From Pseudomonas mosselii (GTDB lineage: Bacteria; Pseudomonadota; Gammaproteobacteria; Pseudomonadales; Pseudomonadaceae), in the NCBI RefSeq assembly GCF_003205295.1, contig NZ_QJRP01000002.1, positions 124,001 to 188,000 of the forward strand: a stretch of 64,000 nt of DNA. The letters run 5' to 3'. The notes below the pieces were generated by a model. The model ran no database searches. It saw only the letters and a program-made list of their open reading frames with translations, and was not told the DNA's origin. Of this stretch, positions 51,952-59,742 are shown piece by piece; positions within the stretch are counted from its first letter, which is position 1; the number at the start of each line of letters is the position of its first letter. A program made the position numbers and the translations under genes.

Positions 51952-52312
51952 AGGTTGGCGCAAATTTTCGGCCAAGCGGATAGGTTGCTGCAGGGCAGCG
52001 AGGTACGGAGTATCTGGCGCACGAGCGCTATATGTGTAAGAGCATTCATCACATGGGTAGTGACCGGGCGAGCTGCCGAATGCTAATCGCCCTTGGGGAG
52101 AACCACCGCGAGAGCGGCGTGGCCTTGAAGGTTCGGGCCACCTGGGGTGCTGTCATCGACAGCTCTTGCAACTCCCGGTCTACGCCTGTGGACAATATTC
52201 GTCAAGCAAAGCGATTTCAGGTATTTAGCGCCTGTGGATAAAACTATCCCCCGGTGGACATCAGTGGTTTTCCACAGACGTACTCTGTGCCACCAGTTTT
52301 TTTCTAAGGTAT

Positions 52313-52357
52313 GGTCCATTCAAACGGGGCGGCTATGCAGCCCCGTTTGAATGGACC
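52313..52357. repeat. 17-bp perfect inverted repeat
   Basis: GGTCCATTCAAACGGGG (52313-52329) / CCCCGTTTGAATGGACC (52341-52357) with an 11-base loop CGGCTATGCAG. Placed just downstream of the integrase gene's 3' end. Recombinase arm site, operator or origin stem are all possible. Confidence 0.9.
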
Positions 52358-52424
52358 CGCGCGGAGGAGCTTCATGCGGTGCTGTGGGTAACTTCACAGC
52401 GAGTTGAGGTGGTGGTGCGGCGGG

Positions 52425-53744
52425 TTACTCGGTCCTCTTGGCACTGCGAAGGCGCGTGACGTTCTCGCCCGTCTGCTTGGCAAACTCATGCGGCGTCACA
52501 TGGTCCTCGCGGTTCGCCTCTAGAAACCGACTCCACCAGGTCATGATCATCCGGCGCTCTTCGAGGAACTCGGCCTTGTGGGTATAGGCGGCGCGCACGT
52601 TGTTGCGCTCCTTGTGGCTCATCTGCCGCTCGATAGCCGTCTCCGACCACAACCCGGACTCGACCAGCGCGCTGCACGCCATGGCTCGGAACCCGTGGCC
52701 GCAGATATCCACCTTGGTGTCGTAGCCCATCGTCCTGAGCGCGGCATTCACCGTGTTCTCGGACATCGGTTTCCAAGGTTTGGCATCCCCCGCGAACACC
52801 AGCTCGAACTTGCCGGTGATCGCGTGGATCTGCTCAAGCAAGGCCACTGCCTGCGGCGATAAGGGTACAACGTGGATATCCCCGGCCATTTTTGTACCCC
52901 TTGTGGAAAAGGGTACTCCGTCCAGCGCCGGGCGGGTGTCGGGGATCTCCCAGATGCCACGCTTGAGGTCAAACTCGTTCCAACGGGCGAAGCGCAGTTC
53001 ACTGGAGCGCACGAACACGTGCAGCGATAGCATCACCGTGAGGCGCGTGAGCGGGCGACCTTTGTAGCCGTCGACACGCGCCTGTAGCTCAGGCAACCGC
53101 GATAAGGGTAGTGCGGGTCGATGTGTAACCCGTGGCGTTTTGATCGAGCCATCGAGATCGTGAGCCGGGTTCGCCGTGATCAGTCGCAGTCGTTTGGCTT
53201 CGCGCATGATGCTTTGCAGGTAGTTCTTGATCCTGAGCGCCACGTCGATGGTGCCGCGCTTCGTCACAGCCTCCAGTGGCTGCATGAGGTCGTGGGTGTC
53301 CAACTCAACGATTGCCCTGGCACCTAACAAAGGGAATACGTGAGTCTTCAACCGGCTGAGCACAGTCTTAGCATGGCCCGGCGCCCACTTCGGCACCATC
53401 CCGGCATACCAATCGAGCGCAACGCTTTCGAAGGTGCGGCCATTGATCACGGCTTGCACCTTGGCCTGCTGCTTGGACTGAATAGGGTCAATGCCGTTGG
53501 CGAGTTGCTGTTTGAGGTCGAAGCGCTTGCGGCGAGCGTCAGCCAGCCCGACCACTGGATAATTGCCGAGTGAGGTCAGGCCCTCGCGGCCATCGGGCTT
53601 CACGTACCTGAGCCGCCAGCCTTTGCGACCGTTGGGCTTCACGAGCAGGTAAAGGCCATCGCCGTCAAAAAGCTTGTACTCACGTTCGCGAGCCTTTGCA
53701 GTGCGGCAGGCGTTGTCGGTGAGGGGAGCCGTTGTGCGAGCCAT
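52425..53744 (-). CDS. P4-type tyrosine integrase
   Basis: 439 residues from ATG 53744 (GGAAAG upstream); 53759 is an alternative. N-terminal DUF4102/arm domain (ARTTAPLTDNACRTAKARER; DGDGLYLLVKPNGRKGWRLR), core-binding domain about 105-205, then the catalytic domain: Arg in VFVRSSELRFARW, Lys region GTKMAGDIHVVPLS, His-x-x-Arg in CGHGFRAMACS, and Tyr in AYTHKAEF. Lies beside the 3' end of tRNA-Thr with the same orientation, the classic position for a site-specific island integrase. Confidence 0.94.
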   Translation of the reverse strand: MARTTAPLTDNACRTAKAREREYKLFDGDGLYLLVKPNGRKGWRLRYVKPDGREGLTSLGNYPVVGLADARRKRFDLKQQLANGIDPIQSKQQAKVQAVINGRTFESVALDWYAGMVPKWAPGHAKTVLSRLKTHVFPLLGARAIVELDTHDLMQPLEAVTKRGTIDVALRIKNYLQSIMREAKRLRLITANPAHDLDGSIKTPRVTHRPALPLSRLPELQARVDGYKGRPLTRLTVMLSLHVFVRSSELRFARWNEFDLKRGIWEIPDTRPALDGVPFSTRGTKMAGDIHVVPLSPQAVALLEQIHAITGKFELVFAGDAKPWKPMSENTVNAALRTMGYDTKVDICGHGFRAMACSALVESGLWSETAIERQMSHKERNNVRAAYTHKAEFLEERRMIMTWWSRFLEANREDHVTPHEFAKQTGENVTRLRSAKRTE

Positions 53745-53837
53745 AAGGGTACTTTCCAATATCGAATTGGTAGGTATCCTTAAATGTACCCTTATTAGCG
53801 CTGGCTACCCTCGGAATCCGACGGAACGCCAAAACGA

Positions 53838-53863
53838 AAAAACCCGCCAGAAGGCGGGTTTTT
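53838..53863. terminator. Terminator between tRNA-Thr and integrase
   Basis: AAAAACCCGCC (53838-53848) / GGCGGGTTTTT (53853-53863), loop AGAA, A/T tails on both sides, so it can act in both directions. On the minus strand it ends the tRNA transcript after integration. Confidence 0.88.
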
Positions 53864-53906
53864 CGGGGGTTCCAGAGATTTTGAAAGCTTTCTATGGAAC
53901 CTTGAA

Positions 53907-53982
<76 letters not shown>

Positions 53983-54080
53983 ACAGGGGCGTCATTATAG
54001 CGATGGATTTGCCGCTGTAAACCACTTCGTTGCATCCATCGCACATTCCCCTAAGTCACCGCGCACAAAGGAGAATTTTC

Positions 54081-54332
54081 CTACCATCCGCGGTGGATGG
54101 AGTTGACGCTTGGTTCGGGCTGGCCGGGGTTGAAGAACAGCTTGCCGTTGTCGCAGCCACGCTTGCGGCAGCTGCCGTCGGCGTTGTGCAGGGGCAGGCC
54201 GCGGTCGCCGCCCAGTTGCATGCCGGGCATGTTCCAGTTCAGCGGGGCGGGCTTGCTCGAGGGCATGCCGCTGGCGCAGCCGGTCATGGCCAGGGCGAGG
54301 GTCAGCAGGGCGAAAGGCTTGGTGTGTTTCAC
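54081..54332 (-). CDS. Small lipoprotein of unknown function (83 aa)
   Basis: Signal peptide with lipobox AMTGC (Cys19), then a short mature region NWNMPGMQLGGDRGLPLHNA with two Cys (GSCRKRGCDNG) and a Pro-rich end. No family recognised. Twenty-two bases downstream of a second lipoprotein gene on the same strand, so probably one transcript. Predicted periplasmic lipoprotein matured by Lgt. Confidence 0.7.
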   Translation of the reverse strand: MKHTKPFALLTLALAMTGCASGMPSSKPAPLNWNMPGMQLGGDRGLPLHNADGSCRKRGCDNGKLFFNPGQPEPSVNSIHRGW

Positions 54333-54354
54333 GATGTTCGAGTCCGTTCCGGGA

Positions 54355-54741
54355 TCAGTCTTTGTTCAGGATGCGCTGGATGGTGCCGCCGCAGGCCATG
54401 TAGCAGGAGTCGTAGTCATTGCCGCAACTGTAGCTGCTCCCCGTGTAGGAGGGGTAGCTCGGGTAGTAGCAACTGTGACGCGCTTCTTTCTTGCTCTTGC
54501 CGTTCTTGCAGTACTGGTAGGCCCTCATTTCGGCCTGGTGCAGCGCACGTTCGCTGTTCTCCTGCAGGCGCGCCATCTGCTGGCAGTGGTTGCGCTCCGT
54601 CGAACAGCTGTTGATGCAATTCATGCCATGCGCACTGGGCGGTGGCGAGTATCTATAGGTGTAGCTCGGGCCGCAGCCGGCCAGGGCCAAGGCCAGGCAG
54701 GCCAGCACGAGGGCGGCCAAACTGTTGTGGAAAAGTGCCAT
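54355..54741 (-). CDS. Cys-rich lipoprotein of unknown function (128 aa)
   Basis: Lipobox ALAGC gives lipid-bearing Cys23 after a hydrophobic signal. The mature part has many Cys (NCINSCSTERNHC; YQYCKNG; HSCYYPSYPSYTGSSYSCGN; SCYMACGG), suggesting disulfide-stabilised structure, and a Tyr/Ser/Pro-rich centre. No family recognised. Co-directional with the small lipoprotein below it and with the XRE gene above it. Confidence 0.7.
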   Translation of the reverse strand: MALFHNSLAALVLACLALALAGCGPSYTYRYSPPPSAHGMNCINSCSTERNHCQQMARLQENSERALHQAEMRAYQYCKNGKSKKEARHSCYYPSYPSYTGSSYSCGNDYDSCYMACGGTIQRILNKD

Positions 54742-54759
54742 GGGTGTTGCAGTCCTTGA

Positions 54760-54966
54760 TCATTCGTCGCTGAACTCCAGCAGATCGCCGGGCTGGCAGT
54801 TCAGGGCGCGACACAGCTTCTCCAGGGTCTCGATCTTGAAACCCTTGATCTTGCCGTTCTTCAGCAGCGACAGGTTCGCTTCCGTGATACCGATGATTTC
54901 CGCCAGGTCCTTGGAACGCATCTTGTTCCGGGCCATGACGACGTCGAGGCGGATGATTATCGGCAT
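54760..54966 (-). CDS. XRE-family helix-turn-helix regulator
   Basis: 68 residues: MPIIIRLDVVMARNKMRSKD then LAEIIGITEANLSLLKNGKI and LEKLCRALNCQPGDLLEF, the Cro/YozG type. Nine bases after the DUF2975 membrane gene on the same strand. This small HTH plus DUF2975 pairing is common in bacteria; the HTH presumably represses its own unit, and the membrane partner may sequester it. Confidence 0.88.
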   Translation of the reverse strand: MPIIIRLDVVMARNKMRSKDLAEIIGITEANLSLLKNGKIKGFKIETLEKLCRALNCQPGDLLEFSDE

Positions 54967-54975
54967 AGGAAGCAG

Positions 54976-55554
54976 TCAGACATAACAGTTGTGTTCATCG
55001 CTGATGGTCTTGGCGTCACGCATGAGCAGCGAGAAGGCACACAGCAGGATGCCTTTCATGATCTCGTAGACAGCCTGCGATGATACACCGATCGAGAAGC
55101 TGAAGCTTCTTTCGCCGGCCGGCAGGTCGATGGCCAGGGCCAGGCCCTGCAAGGTGTAAGTCACCGGCCACAGCAACGGGGTGAAGATGCACAGCAGGCC
55201 GACCCACCACAGCAGCTTGATATTGTCCGAGGTCCAGGTCTGGCCACGGGAGAGCCGGTGGAAGAACAGGCCGGTCAGGCAGAGAGCGACGACGGAAATC
55301 ATCGTCGGGATCATGTCCACCGCCAGTACCAGGCCGATGGCCAGGGGGGATGCCTGGTAGCCGGGTTCCAGCAGCAGGGGCATCTGGTCGCCATAGGCCT
55401 GCAGATAACCGTTGTGCATTTCGGGGAAGTCAAAGATGAAGAGCAGCGGGGTGACCGTCAGCTCGACGATCGCGGTCGTCCAGGCCAGGTAGGCGGCGAA
55501 TGCGCCAATGGTGCGTAGGCGCGAACGCGCATAGGCCACGGATCTACTGTTCAT
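54976..55554 (-). CDS. DUF2975 membrane protein
   Basis: 192 residues with about four hydrophobic helices (about 12-35, 70-95, 115-135, 155-175). DMIPTMISVVALCLTGLFFHRL and FSIGVSSQAVYEIMKGILLC are typical of DUF2975. Likely forms a functional unit with the XRE regulator immediately downstream. Function unknown. Its start is followed upstream by the AT-rich 55555-55630 segment. Confidence 0.82.
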   Translation of the reverse strand: MNSRSVAYARSRLRTIGAFAAYLAWTTAIVELTVTPLLFIFDFPEMHNGYLQAYGDQMPLLLEPGYQASPLAIGLVLAVDMIPTMISVVALCLTGLFFHRLSRGQTWTSDNIKLLWWVGLLCIFTPLLWPVTYTLQGLALAIDLPAGERSFSFSIGVSSQAVYEIMKGILLCAFSLLMRDAKTISDEHNCYV

Positions 55555-55689
55555 GGGGTGCCTCCGTACAGTGATGAACGGGGCGGATTATTCTTGAATA
55601 ATTATCGTAAAACAATAATTAATTTTCTGTTTGTGTCGATGGCGACGGTTTGTCGCAGGAGGATGGCCGGGCATGGAACCAGCCTTGCC

Positions 55690-55720
55690 GGTGATCGCGG
55701 GGCTAGCCCGCTCCCACGCC
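55690..55720. repeat. Single REP half
   Basis: GATCGCGGGGCTAGCCCGCT (then CCCAC), one unit of the ATCGCGGGGCAAGCCCGCTCCCAC family with an AA to TA change and no inverted partner. 55555-55914 otherwise holds no gene; it is the promoter region for the DUF2975 gene on one side and mdtJI on the other. Confidence 0.7.
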
Positions 55721-55914
55721 GAAGGCGCTTGCCTGCGCTGAAAAGCAGACGAAGAATCATCCCAATAGGAACGAGTGTGGGGAATATAATTTACGAAGCT
55801 TTCAGCAGGCTTTAAGGGGATAAATCTAGAGACGCGCAAATTTTCGCGAGAAATATTTAGTCTTAGCCTATCGTTTTGACTTAATCGATCAGCTCAGCTA
55901 ATCTTGTGTTCATT

Positions 55915-55995
55915 ATGTTGAACAGTAAAGCTTTCAAGCTCCTCTCTTCCTCCCGCCTGGTTTCCCGTGAGCGTCACTGGACCGGCGACCTCTAG
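55915..55995 (+). CDS. 26-codon upstream ORF of mdtJI (mdtU-like leader)
   Basis: ATG 55915 to TAG 55993-55995, peptide starting MLNSKAFKLL and ending RERHWTGDL. No strong ribosome site. The stop lies 85 bases before the mdtJ start, and its last codons (GGC GAC) form one arm of a predicted leader stem. In E. coli the spermidine exporter genes mdtJI are translationally controlled by an upstream ORF called mdtU, so a counterpart is expected here. Sequence similarity to mdtU was not checked. Confidence 0.5.
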   Translation: MLNSKAFKLLSSSRLVSRERHWTGDL

Positions 55996-56076
55996 CGCCA
56001 CCCTCCCTCTGCAACCGTAAACGTCTCCGTCTGGCGCCGATGACTGTGCGCTCAGCTGCTGTCGCCCATGGGAGGG
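55984..56076 (+). promoter_or_regulatory. mdtJ leader with anti-Shine-Dalgarno pairing
   Basis: CCCTCCC (56001-56007) is perfectly complementary to the mdtJ Shine-Dalgarno GGGAGGG (56070-56076). Competing pairs: GGCGAC (55984-55989) / GTCGCC (56061-56066) and GCGCCA (55995-56000) / TGGCGC (56033-56038). A ribosome held at the uORF stop (55993) would cover the anti-SD and free mdtJ. Confidence 0.5.
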
Positions 56077-56080
56077 CATC

Positions 56081-56440
56081 ATGCGTTCCTGGATCTACCT
56101 GATCGTCGCCATCACCTTCGAAGTGATCGGCACGGCGTCGATGAAACTCGCCGCCACCCATTTCCCCGTGCTGGGGCATGCCGTCATGTACGTCATGATC
56201 TGCCTGTCGTATTTCTTCCTGGCCCTGGCGGTCAAGCGCGTGCCGGTGGGTGTCGCCTACGCGCTGTGGGAGGGGTTCGGTATCGTGCTGATCACCTTGA
56301 TCAGCGTGCTCTGGCTCGGCGAAAGCCTGGGCTGGACCAAGGCCCTGGGCCTGGCGGTGATGATCGCCGGCATCCTGCTGGTCAAGGCCGGCACCCGGGC
56401 CAAGGCCGTCGAACGTGAAGAGGAGGCCGTGCCATGCTGA
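56081..56440 (+). CDS. mdtJ: Spermidine exporter subunit MdtJ (SMR family)
   Basis: 119-residue four-helix small multidrug resistance protein. The N-terminus [12 protein letters not shown] has the membrane Glu that carries protons and drug; [20 protein letters not shown] and [10 protein letters not shown] match E. coli MdtJ closely. In E. coli it works only as a heterodimer with MdtI, exporting spermidine. Its end overlaps the mdtI start by 7 bases. Preceded by GGGAGGG and by the leader at 55915-56076. Confidence 0.92.
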   Translation: MRSWIYLIVAITFEVIGTASMKLAATHFPVLGHAVMYVMICLSYFFLALAVKRVPVGVAYALWEGFGIVLITLISVLWLGESLGWTKALGLAVMIAGILLVKAGTRAKAVEREEEAVPC

Positions 56441-56751
56441 TTCCATTTGCCTGGTTGGGCCTGGCCATCGTGCTGGAGGTCCTGGCCAACCTGCTGCTCA
56501 AGTATTCCGACGGTTTGCGCCGCAAGGGCCTGGGCGTCGCCTCGATCCTCTGCGTGCTGGCGGCGTTCACCGCGCTGGCCCAGGCGGTGAAGGACATCGA
56601 CCTGTCGCTGGCCTACGCCATCTGGGGTGGCTTCGGCATTCTCGCCACCGTGGCCATGGGCTGGGCGTTGTTCGGCCAGCGCCTGGCCGGGCGTGGCTGG
56701 CTCGGTCTGGTACTGCTGCTTGTAGGCATGAGTTTGCTCAAACTGGCTTGA
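56434..56751 (+). CDS. mdtI: Spermidine exporter subunit MdtI (SMR family)
   Basis: 105-residue partner of Mdt[21 protein letters not shown] and [18 protein letters not shown], then [20 protein letters not shown], follow E. coli MdtI nearly along its whole length. The conserved Glu in VLEVLAN is the transport residue. The 7-base overlap with mdtJ indicates balanced, coupled synthesis of the heterodimer. No clear terminator follows. Confidence 0.93.
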   Translation: MLIPFAWLGLAIVLEVLANLLLKYSDGLRRKGLGVASILCVLAAFTALAQAVKDIDLSLAYAIWGGFGILATVAMGWALFGQRLAGRGWLGLVLLLVGMSLLKLA

Positions 56752-56976
56752 CAACACCCCCGCCAAAGCGCTTGGCCGAATGGTTTATGCACAATGGGCA
56801 TTGGCCGCTTGCGCGAAAGGCATGCCGGTCGGCGCTACCATCGGTCTTTGCGCAAAGGCCTGTTTTTACTGGCTTTGACGGCTGTGGTGGAATAAGCAAA
56901 GCCGCGCAAATAGCCTCTGGATCCAGAATTTGGTGATTTTCATCACAAGCTTGTTCACAGAGTTATCCACAGGCTG

Positions 56977-58200
56977 TCAACCGCGCTGCGGCGCTGTGCC
57001 GCGCTCACCCAGCAGCAGCAGGTTGCGGGGGGTCAGCGGGTAATCGCAGAACACCCCGACACGAACCGCATAGCCTTGCTCCTGAAGGAACAGGGCGCGG
57101 TCGAGCACCAGCCACATTTCCAGAGGGCGGCGGAACAGGTTACGTACCAGCTCGAGGTTGCGCACCTGGGCCAGGCGTTGCCAGCCGGCAGCTTCCAGGG
57201 CGGTCCAGTCGGGATCGCCGCTGAGCGTGACCTGCTTGAGTTCGGCCAGGTCGTGGCAGTACTGCTCGAAGGATTTTGTCAGCCAGCTGACCGGCAGCGA
57301 TGGCGTGGGCAGGTAGTCGTCGATGCCACGTTGCTGGCGCTGCAAGAGGTCGAAGCCCAGGCGGCGCGCCATGGAGCTGTCGCGCTGGCGTCGGGTGCGC
57401 AGGCTGGAGGTGACCGCCTCGCTCAGCGGCAGGCCCAGGTCTTCCTGGGTCAACGCCAGCGCCGAGGCCCGGGCGGCGCTGGAGAGCGGCTGGTAGGCCT
57501 TGCCCTGGATGCGGTTGTAGCAGCAGGGCGCCACCGCGATCTGTCGGCAACCCTGCTGGCTTGCCAGCTGCAGCAACCGAACATGCAGGTCGCCGCAGGC
57601 GTGCAGGGCGACCGCGCTCTTGTCGCCGTCCAGATGGCGGGCGCTGTCGGCGGCCATGACGTCCTGGTGTACGTGGGTGGCGGGCAGGTGGTGATGCTCG
57701 CTCAGGGCCTTGCCGGCGCCGACCAGTTCGGCGTCGTACTCCAGGCAGGTCAATTGCTGGCCGGTCTGCAGCAGGCGGCGACCCAGATGACCTTTGCCGG
57801 AACACCAGTCGAGCCAGTGCTGGGCGGGTTGGTTGAACGCCAGGCGACGGCTGAAGGCTTCGATCTGCTGCCACTTGCGGCCGGGAACACCGACATCGAG
57901 GCGGTGGCCGGCGGGATGCAGGCCGGCATCGGGCAGTTCGCCGACGGCGGACAGCTGCGCGGCTTCGGCGGCCAGTTGTGGGAAGGGGGGCGGGGCCTCA
58001 GGTGTGTCGGGGGATTCGGCTTGCTCGAGCGTGCGTTGGCGCAGCCAATGGGACAGTGCCGGGTGCTCGTCTTCCCACGCCAGGCGCAGGTGGGTGAACG
58101 GGCGCGGGCGCCACAGGGGCTGGTGTTGTGTGAGGAAGCGGTCGAGGGCCTGGAAGCGCTCGAAGAGCTGGTCGGTTTGCAGGATGGGGGATGTGGTCAT
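56977..58200 (-). CDS. SAM-dependent methyltransferase (Methyltransf_32 type)
   Basis: 407 residues. Class I methyltransferase motif I is LDWCSGKGHLGRRLL; motif region LECLEYDAELV-like follows as LTCLEYDAELVGAGKALSEH, then HQDVMAAD and VALHACGDLHVRLL. CPCCYNRIQGKAYQPLS-like (VAPCCYNRIQGKAYQPLS) fits the PF13679 family of large, poorly known methyltransferases; a target (tRNA or protein) is not known. Single gene, downstream of a REP/hairpin cluster, with mdtI convergent. Confidence 0.78.
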   Translation of the reverse strand: MTTSPILQTDQLFERFQALDRFLTQHQPLWRPRPFTHLRLAWEDEHPALSHWLRQRTLEQAESPDTPEAPPPFPQLAAEAAQLSAVGELPDAGLHPAGHRLDVGVPGRKWQQIEAFSRRLAFNQPAQHWLDWCSGKGHLGRRLLQTGQQLTCLEYDAELVGAGKALSEHHHLPATHVHQDVMAADSARHLDGDKSAVALHACGDLHVRLLQLASQQGCRQIAVAPCCYNRIQGKAYQPLSSAARASALALTQEDLGLPLSEAVTSSLRTRRQRDSSMARRLGFDLLQRQQRGIDDYLPTPSLPVSWLTKSFEQYCHDLAELKQVTLSGDPDWTALEAAGWQRLAQVRNLELVRNLFRRPLEMWLVLDRALFLQEQGYAVRVGVFCDYPLTPRNLLLLGERGTAPQRG

Positions 58201-58217
58201 TCGAGCACCGGGGCGCT

Positions 58218-58290
58218 AGCGAGAGGGGCTGCTGTGCAGCCCATCGCGGCACAAGGCCGCTCCTACAGAGGGGCCGCGTGCGGCCCCGTT
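58218..58290. repeat. REP-related hairpin cluster
   Basis: GGGGCTGCTGTGCAGCCC (58222-) and GGGGCCGC (58270-58277) / GCGGCCCC (58280-58287), flanking a GCGGCACAAGGCCGCTCC unit related to the REP family. Between the methyltransferase and the hisM gene on the same strand; may end the histidine-type operon transcript. Confidence 0.65.
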
Positions 58291-58302
58291 GTCTTCATGG
58301 GT

Positions 58303-58992
58303 TCAACGCCCCTGGCAGGCATCCACGCGCAGCCAGCGCTCCAGCACCTTGAAGCCTTGCACCAGCACGAACGAGATCAGCAGGTAGAACACCCCGGCGG
58401 CGAAGAAGATCTCCACCGGCAGGTAGGTCCGGGCAATGATGGTCCGCGCCATGCCGGTCAGTTCCAGCAGTGTCACGGTACTGGCCAGGGCGCTGGCCTT
58501 GAGCATCAGGATCACTTCGTTGCTGTAGGCGGGCAGGCCGATGCGCGTCGCGCGCGGCAGCATGATGTACAACAGCGTCTTGCCCCGCGACATGCCCAGC
58601 GCCCTGGCTGCCTCGATCTCGCCCTTGGGGATCGCCTGCAGGGCGCCGCGCAGGATCTCGGCGATATAGGCTGCGGTGTGCAGGGTCATGGTCAGCACCG
58701 TGCACCAGAACGGATCGCGCAGGTACGGCCACAGCGAACTGCTGCGCACCACGTCGAACTGGGCCAGGCCGTAGTAGACCAGGAACAGCTGCACCAGCAG
58801 CGGTGTGCCGCGGAAGAAGAAGATATAGCCGTAGGGCAGGGCGCGCACGTACCAATGCCGCGAAGAGCGCGCCACACCCAGCGGAATGGCCAGGATCAGG
58901 CCGGCGATGACGGCGATGGCCACCAGCTCCAGGGTCAGGGTCGCGCCTTGGGCCAGGCGTGGCAGCCACTTGATGATGACTTCCCAGTTCAT
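58303..58992 (-). CDS. hisM: Basic amino-acid ABC transporter permease HisM-like
   Basis: 229-residue HisM-type permease. About five membrane helices with the EAA docking loop EILRGALQAIPKGEIEAARA; LGMSRGKTLLYIMLPRATRI and FFRGTPLLVQLFLVYYG are typical of histidine/Lys/Arg/Orn importers. Downstream of hisQ by 0 bases (58992/58993), so cotranslated. Pairs with the HisP ATPase at 60518 and the ArgT/HisJ-like binding protein at 59743. Confidence 0.9.
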   Translation of the reverse strand: MNWEVIIKWLPRLAQGATLTLELVAIAVIAGLILAIPLGVARSSRHWYVRALPYGYIFFFRGTPLLVQLFLVYYGLAQFDVVRSSSLWPYLRDPFWCTVLTMTLHTAAYIAEILRGALQAIPKGEIEAARALGMSRGKTLLYIMLPRATRIGLPAYSNEVILMLKASALASTVTLLELTGMARTIIARTYLPVEIFFAAGVFYLLISFVLVQGFKVLERWLRVDACQGR

Positions 58993-59685
58993 TTATTCGG
59001 CCCTCATGAAGCCGCGAGCGGCGCGCTTTTCCAGGAAGTGCATGCCGATCATCGCAATGATGGTCAGGCCCAGGTAGATGCAGGCGGCGACGGCATAGAA
59101 GGTGAACGGCTCCTTGCTCACGGTCACGCCGATCTGTGCATGGCGCATGATCTCTTCCAGACCGATCACCGATACCAGCGCGGTGTCCTTCATCAGGATC
59201 ATGAACAGGTTGCCCAGGCCCGGCAGGGCGATGCGCCACATCTGCGGGAGGATGATCCGCGAGAGGATGCGACCCTTGGACAGGCCCAGCGCCAGGCCCG
59301 CTTCACGGTGCCCCTTGGGGATGGCCAGGATCGCGCCGCGGAACACTTCCGTGGCGTAGGCGCCGAAGCACAGGCCGAGGGCGATAACCCCGGCGGTGAA
59401 GGCGCTGAGCTCCAGGCCCGGCATGTTCAGCAGTTCGCCCAGGCTATTCATCAGCCCGACGGTACCGAAGTAGATGAGCAGCACCCAGAGCAGTTCGGGT
59501 ACGCCGCGCACCAGTGTCGAATAGGTGCCGCCAAGCCATTGCAGCGGCTTGATCGGGGAAGTCTTGGCCAGGGCGCCGAGCAGGCCCAGGACCAGCCCCA
59601 GCAGCAAGGCGCAGAGCGCCAGTTTTACGGTCATCAGGGTACCGGCCATCATGGCCGGGCCGAATCCGTGCAGGTCGATATTCAT
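58993..59685 (-). CDS. hisQ: Basic amino-acid ABC transporter permease HisQ-like
   Basis: 230-residue HisQ-type permease: TLMTVKLALCALLLGLVLGL, EVFRGAILAIPKGHREAGLA (EAA loop) and LGLSKGRILSRIILPQMWRI. Immediately upstream of hisM on the minus strand, with 57 bases, including a 12-bp hairpin, after the binding protein gene. That hairpin may tune permease to binding-protein ratio. Confidence 0.9.
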   Translation of the reverse strand: MNIDLHGFGPAMMAGTLMTVKLALCALLLGLVLGLLGALAKTSPIKPLQWLGGTYSTLVRGVPELLWVLLIYFGTVGLMNSLGELLNMPGLELSAFTAGVIALGLCFGAYATEVFRGAILAIPKGHREAGLALGLSKGRILSRIILPQMWRIALPGLGNLFMILMKDTALVSVIGLEEIMRHAQIGVTVSKEPFTFYAVAACIYLGLTIIAMIGMHFLEKRAARGFMRAE

Positions 59686-59704
59686 GGGTAAGTTTGTTCA
59701 AGGG

Positions 59705-59733
59705 ACAGGCATCGCCAGGGCGGCGATGCCTGT
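59705..59733 (-). promoter_or_regulatory. Intercistronic hairpin between binding protein and permease genes
   Basis: ACAGGCATCGCC (59705-59716) / GGCGATGCCTGT (59722-59733), 12-bp perfect stem, loop AGGGC. Sits exactly between argT-like and hisQ genes in one operon, without a T run. In other bacteria such intercistronic stems raise binding-protein mRNA relative to the permeases. Confidence 0.7.
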
Positions 59734-59742
59734 CGGGGCGAA

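Larger units (their letters stand above)
51540..52424. other. Non-coding segment between the two recombinases, structured
   Basis: About 885 bases without a convincing gene; short overlapping frames (e.g. 51763-52086) lack family similarity and ribosome sites. It holds an inverted repeat at 51917-51951, a 17-bp perfect inverted repeat at 52313-52357, DnaA-box-like 9-mers at 52187, 52233, 52268 and 52383, and a duplicated CGCCTGTGGA. Plausibly recombinase arm sites or an origin of the excised form. Confidence 0.5.

Noticed and set aside
51763..52086. Short ORFs between the two recombinases (e.g. 107 codons starting MPDCQSGAVH).
   Set aside because: No similarity, no ribosome site, overlaps a palindrome and other equally poor frames.
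55984..56076. Guanidine (mini-ykkC) riboswitch upstream of the SMR genes.
   Set aside because: The paired hairpins with ACGR loops are not seen; the SMR pair is of the MdtJI spermidine type, and an uORF/anti-SD leader fits better.
57076..59691. A very long open frame antisense to the methyltransferase and hisQM (about 871 codons).
   Set aside because: Spans several real genes on the other strand, composition is repetitive Gln/Gly/His, no motif.
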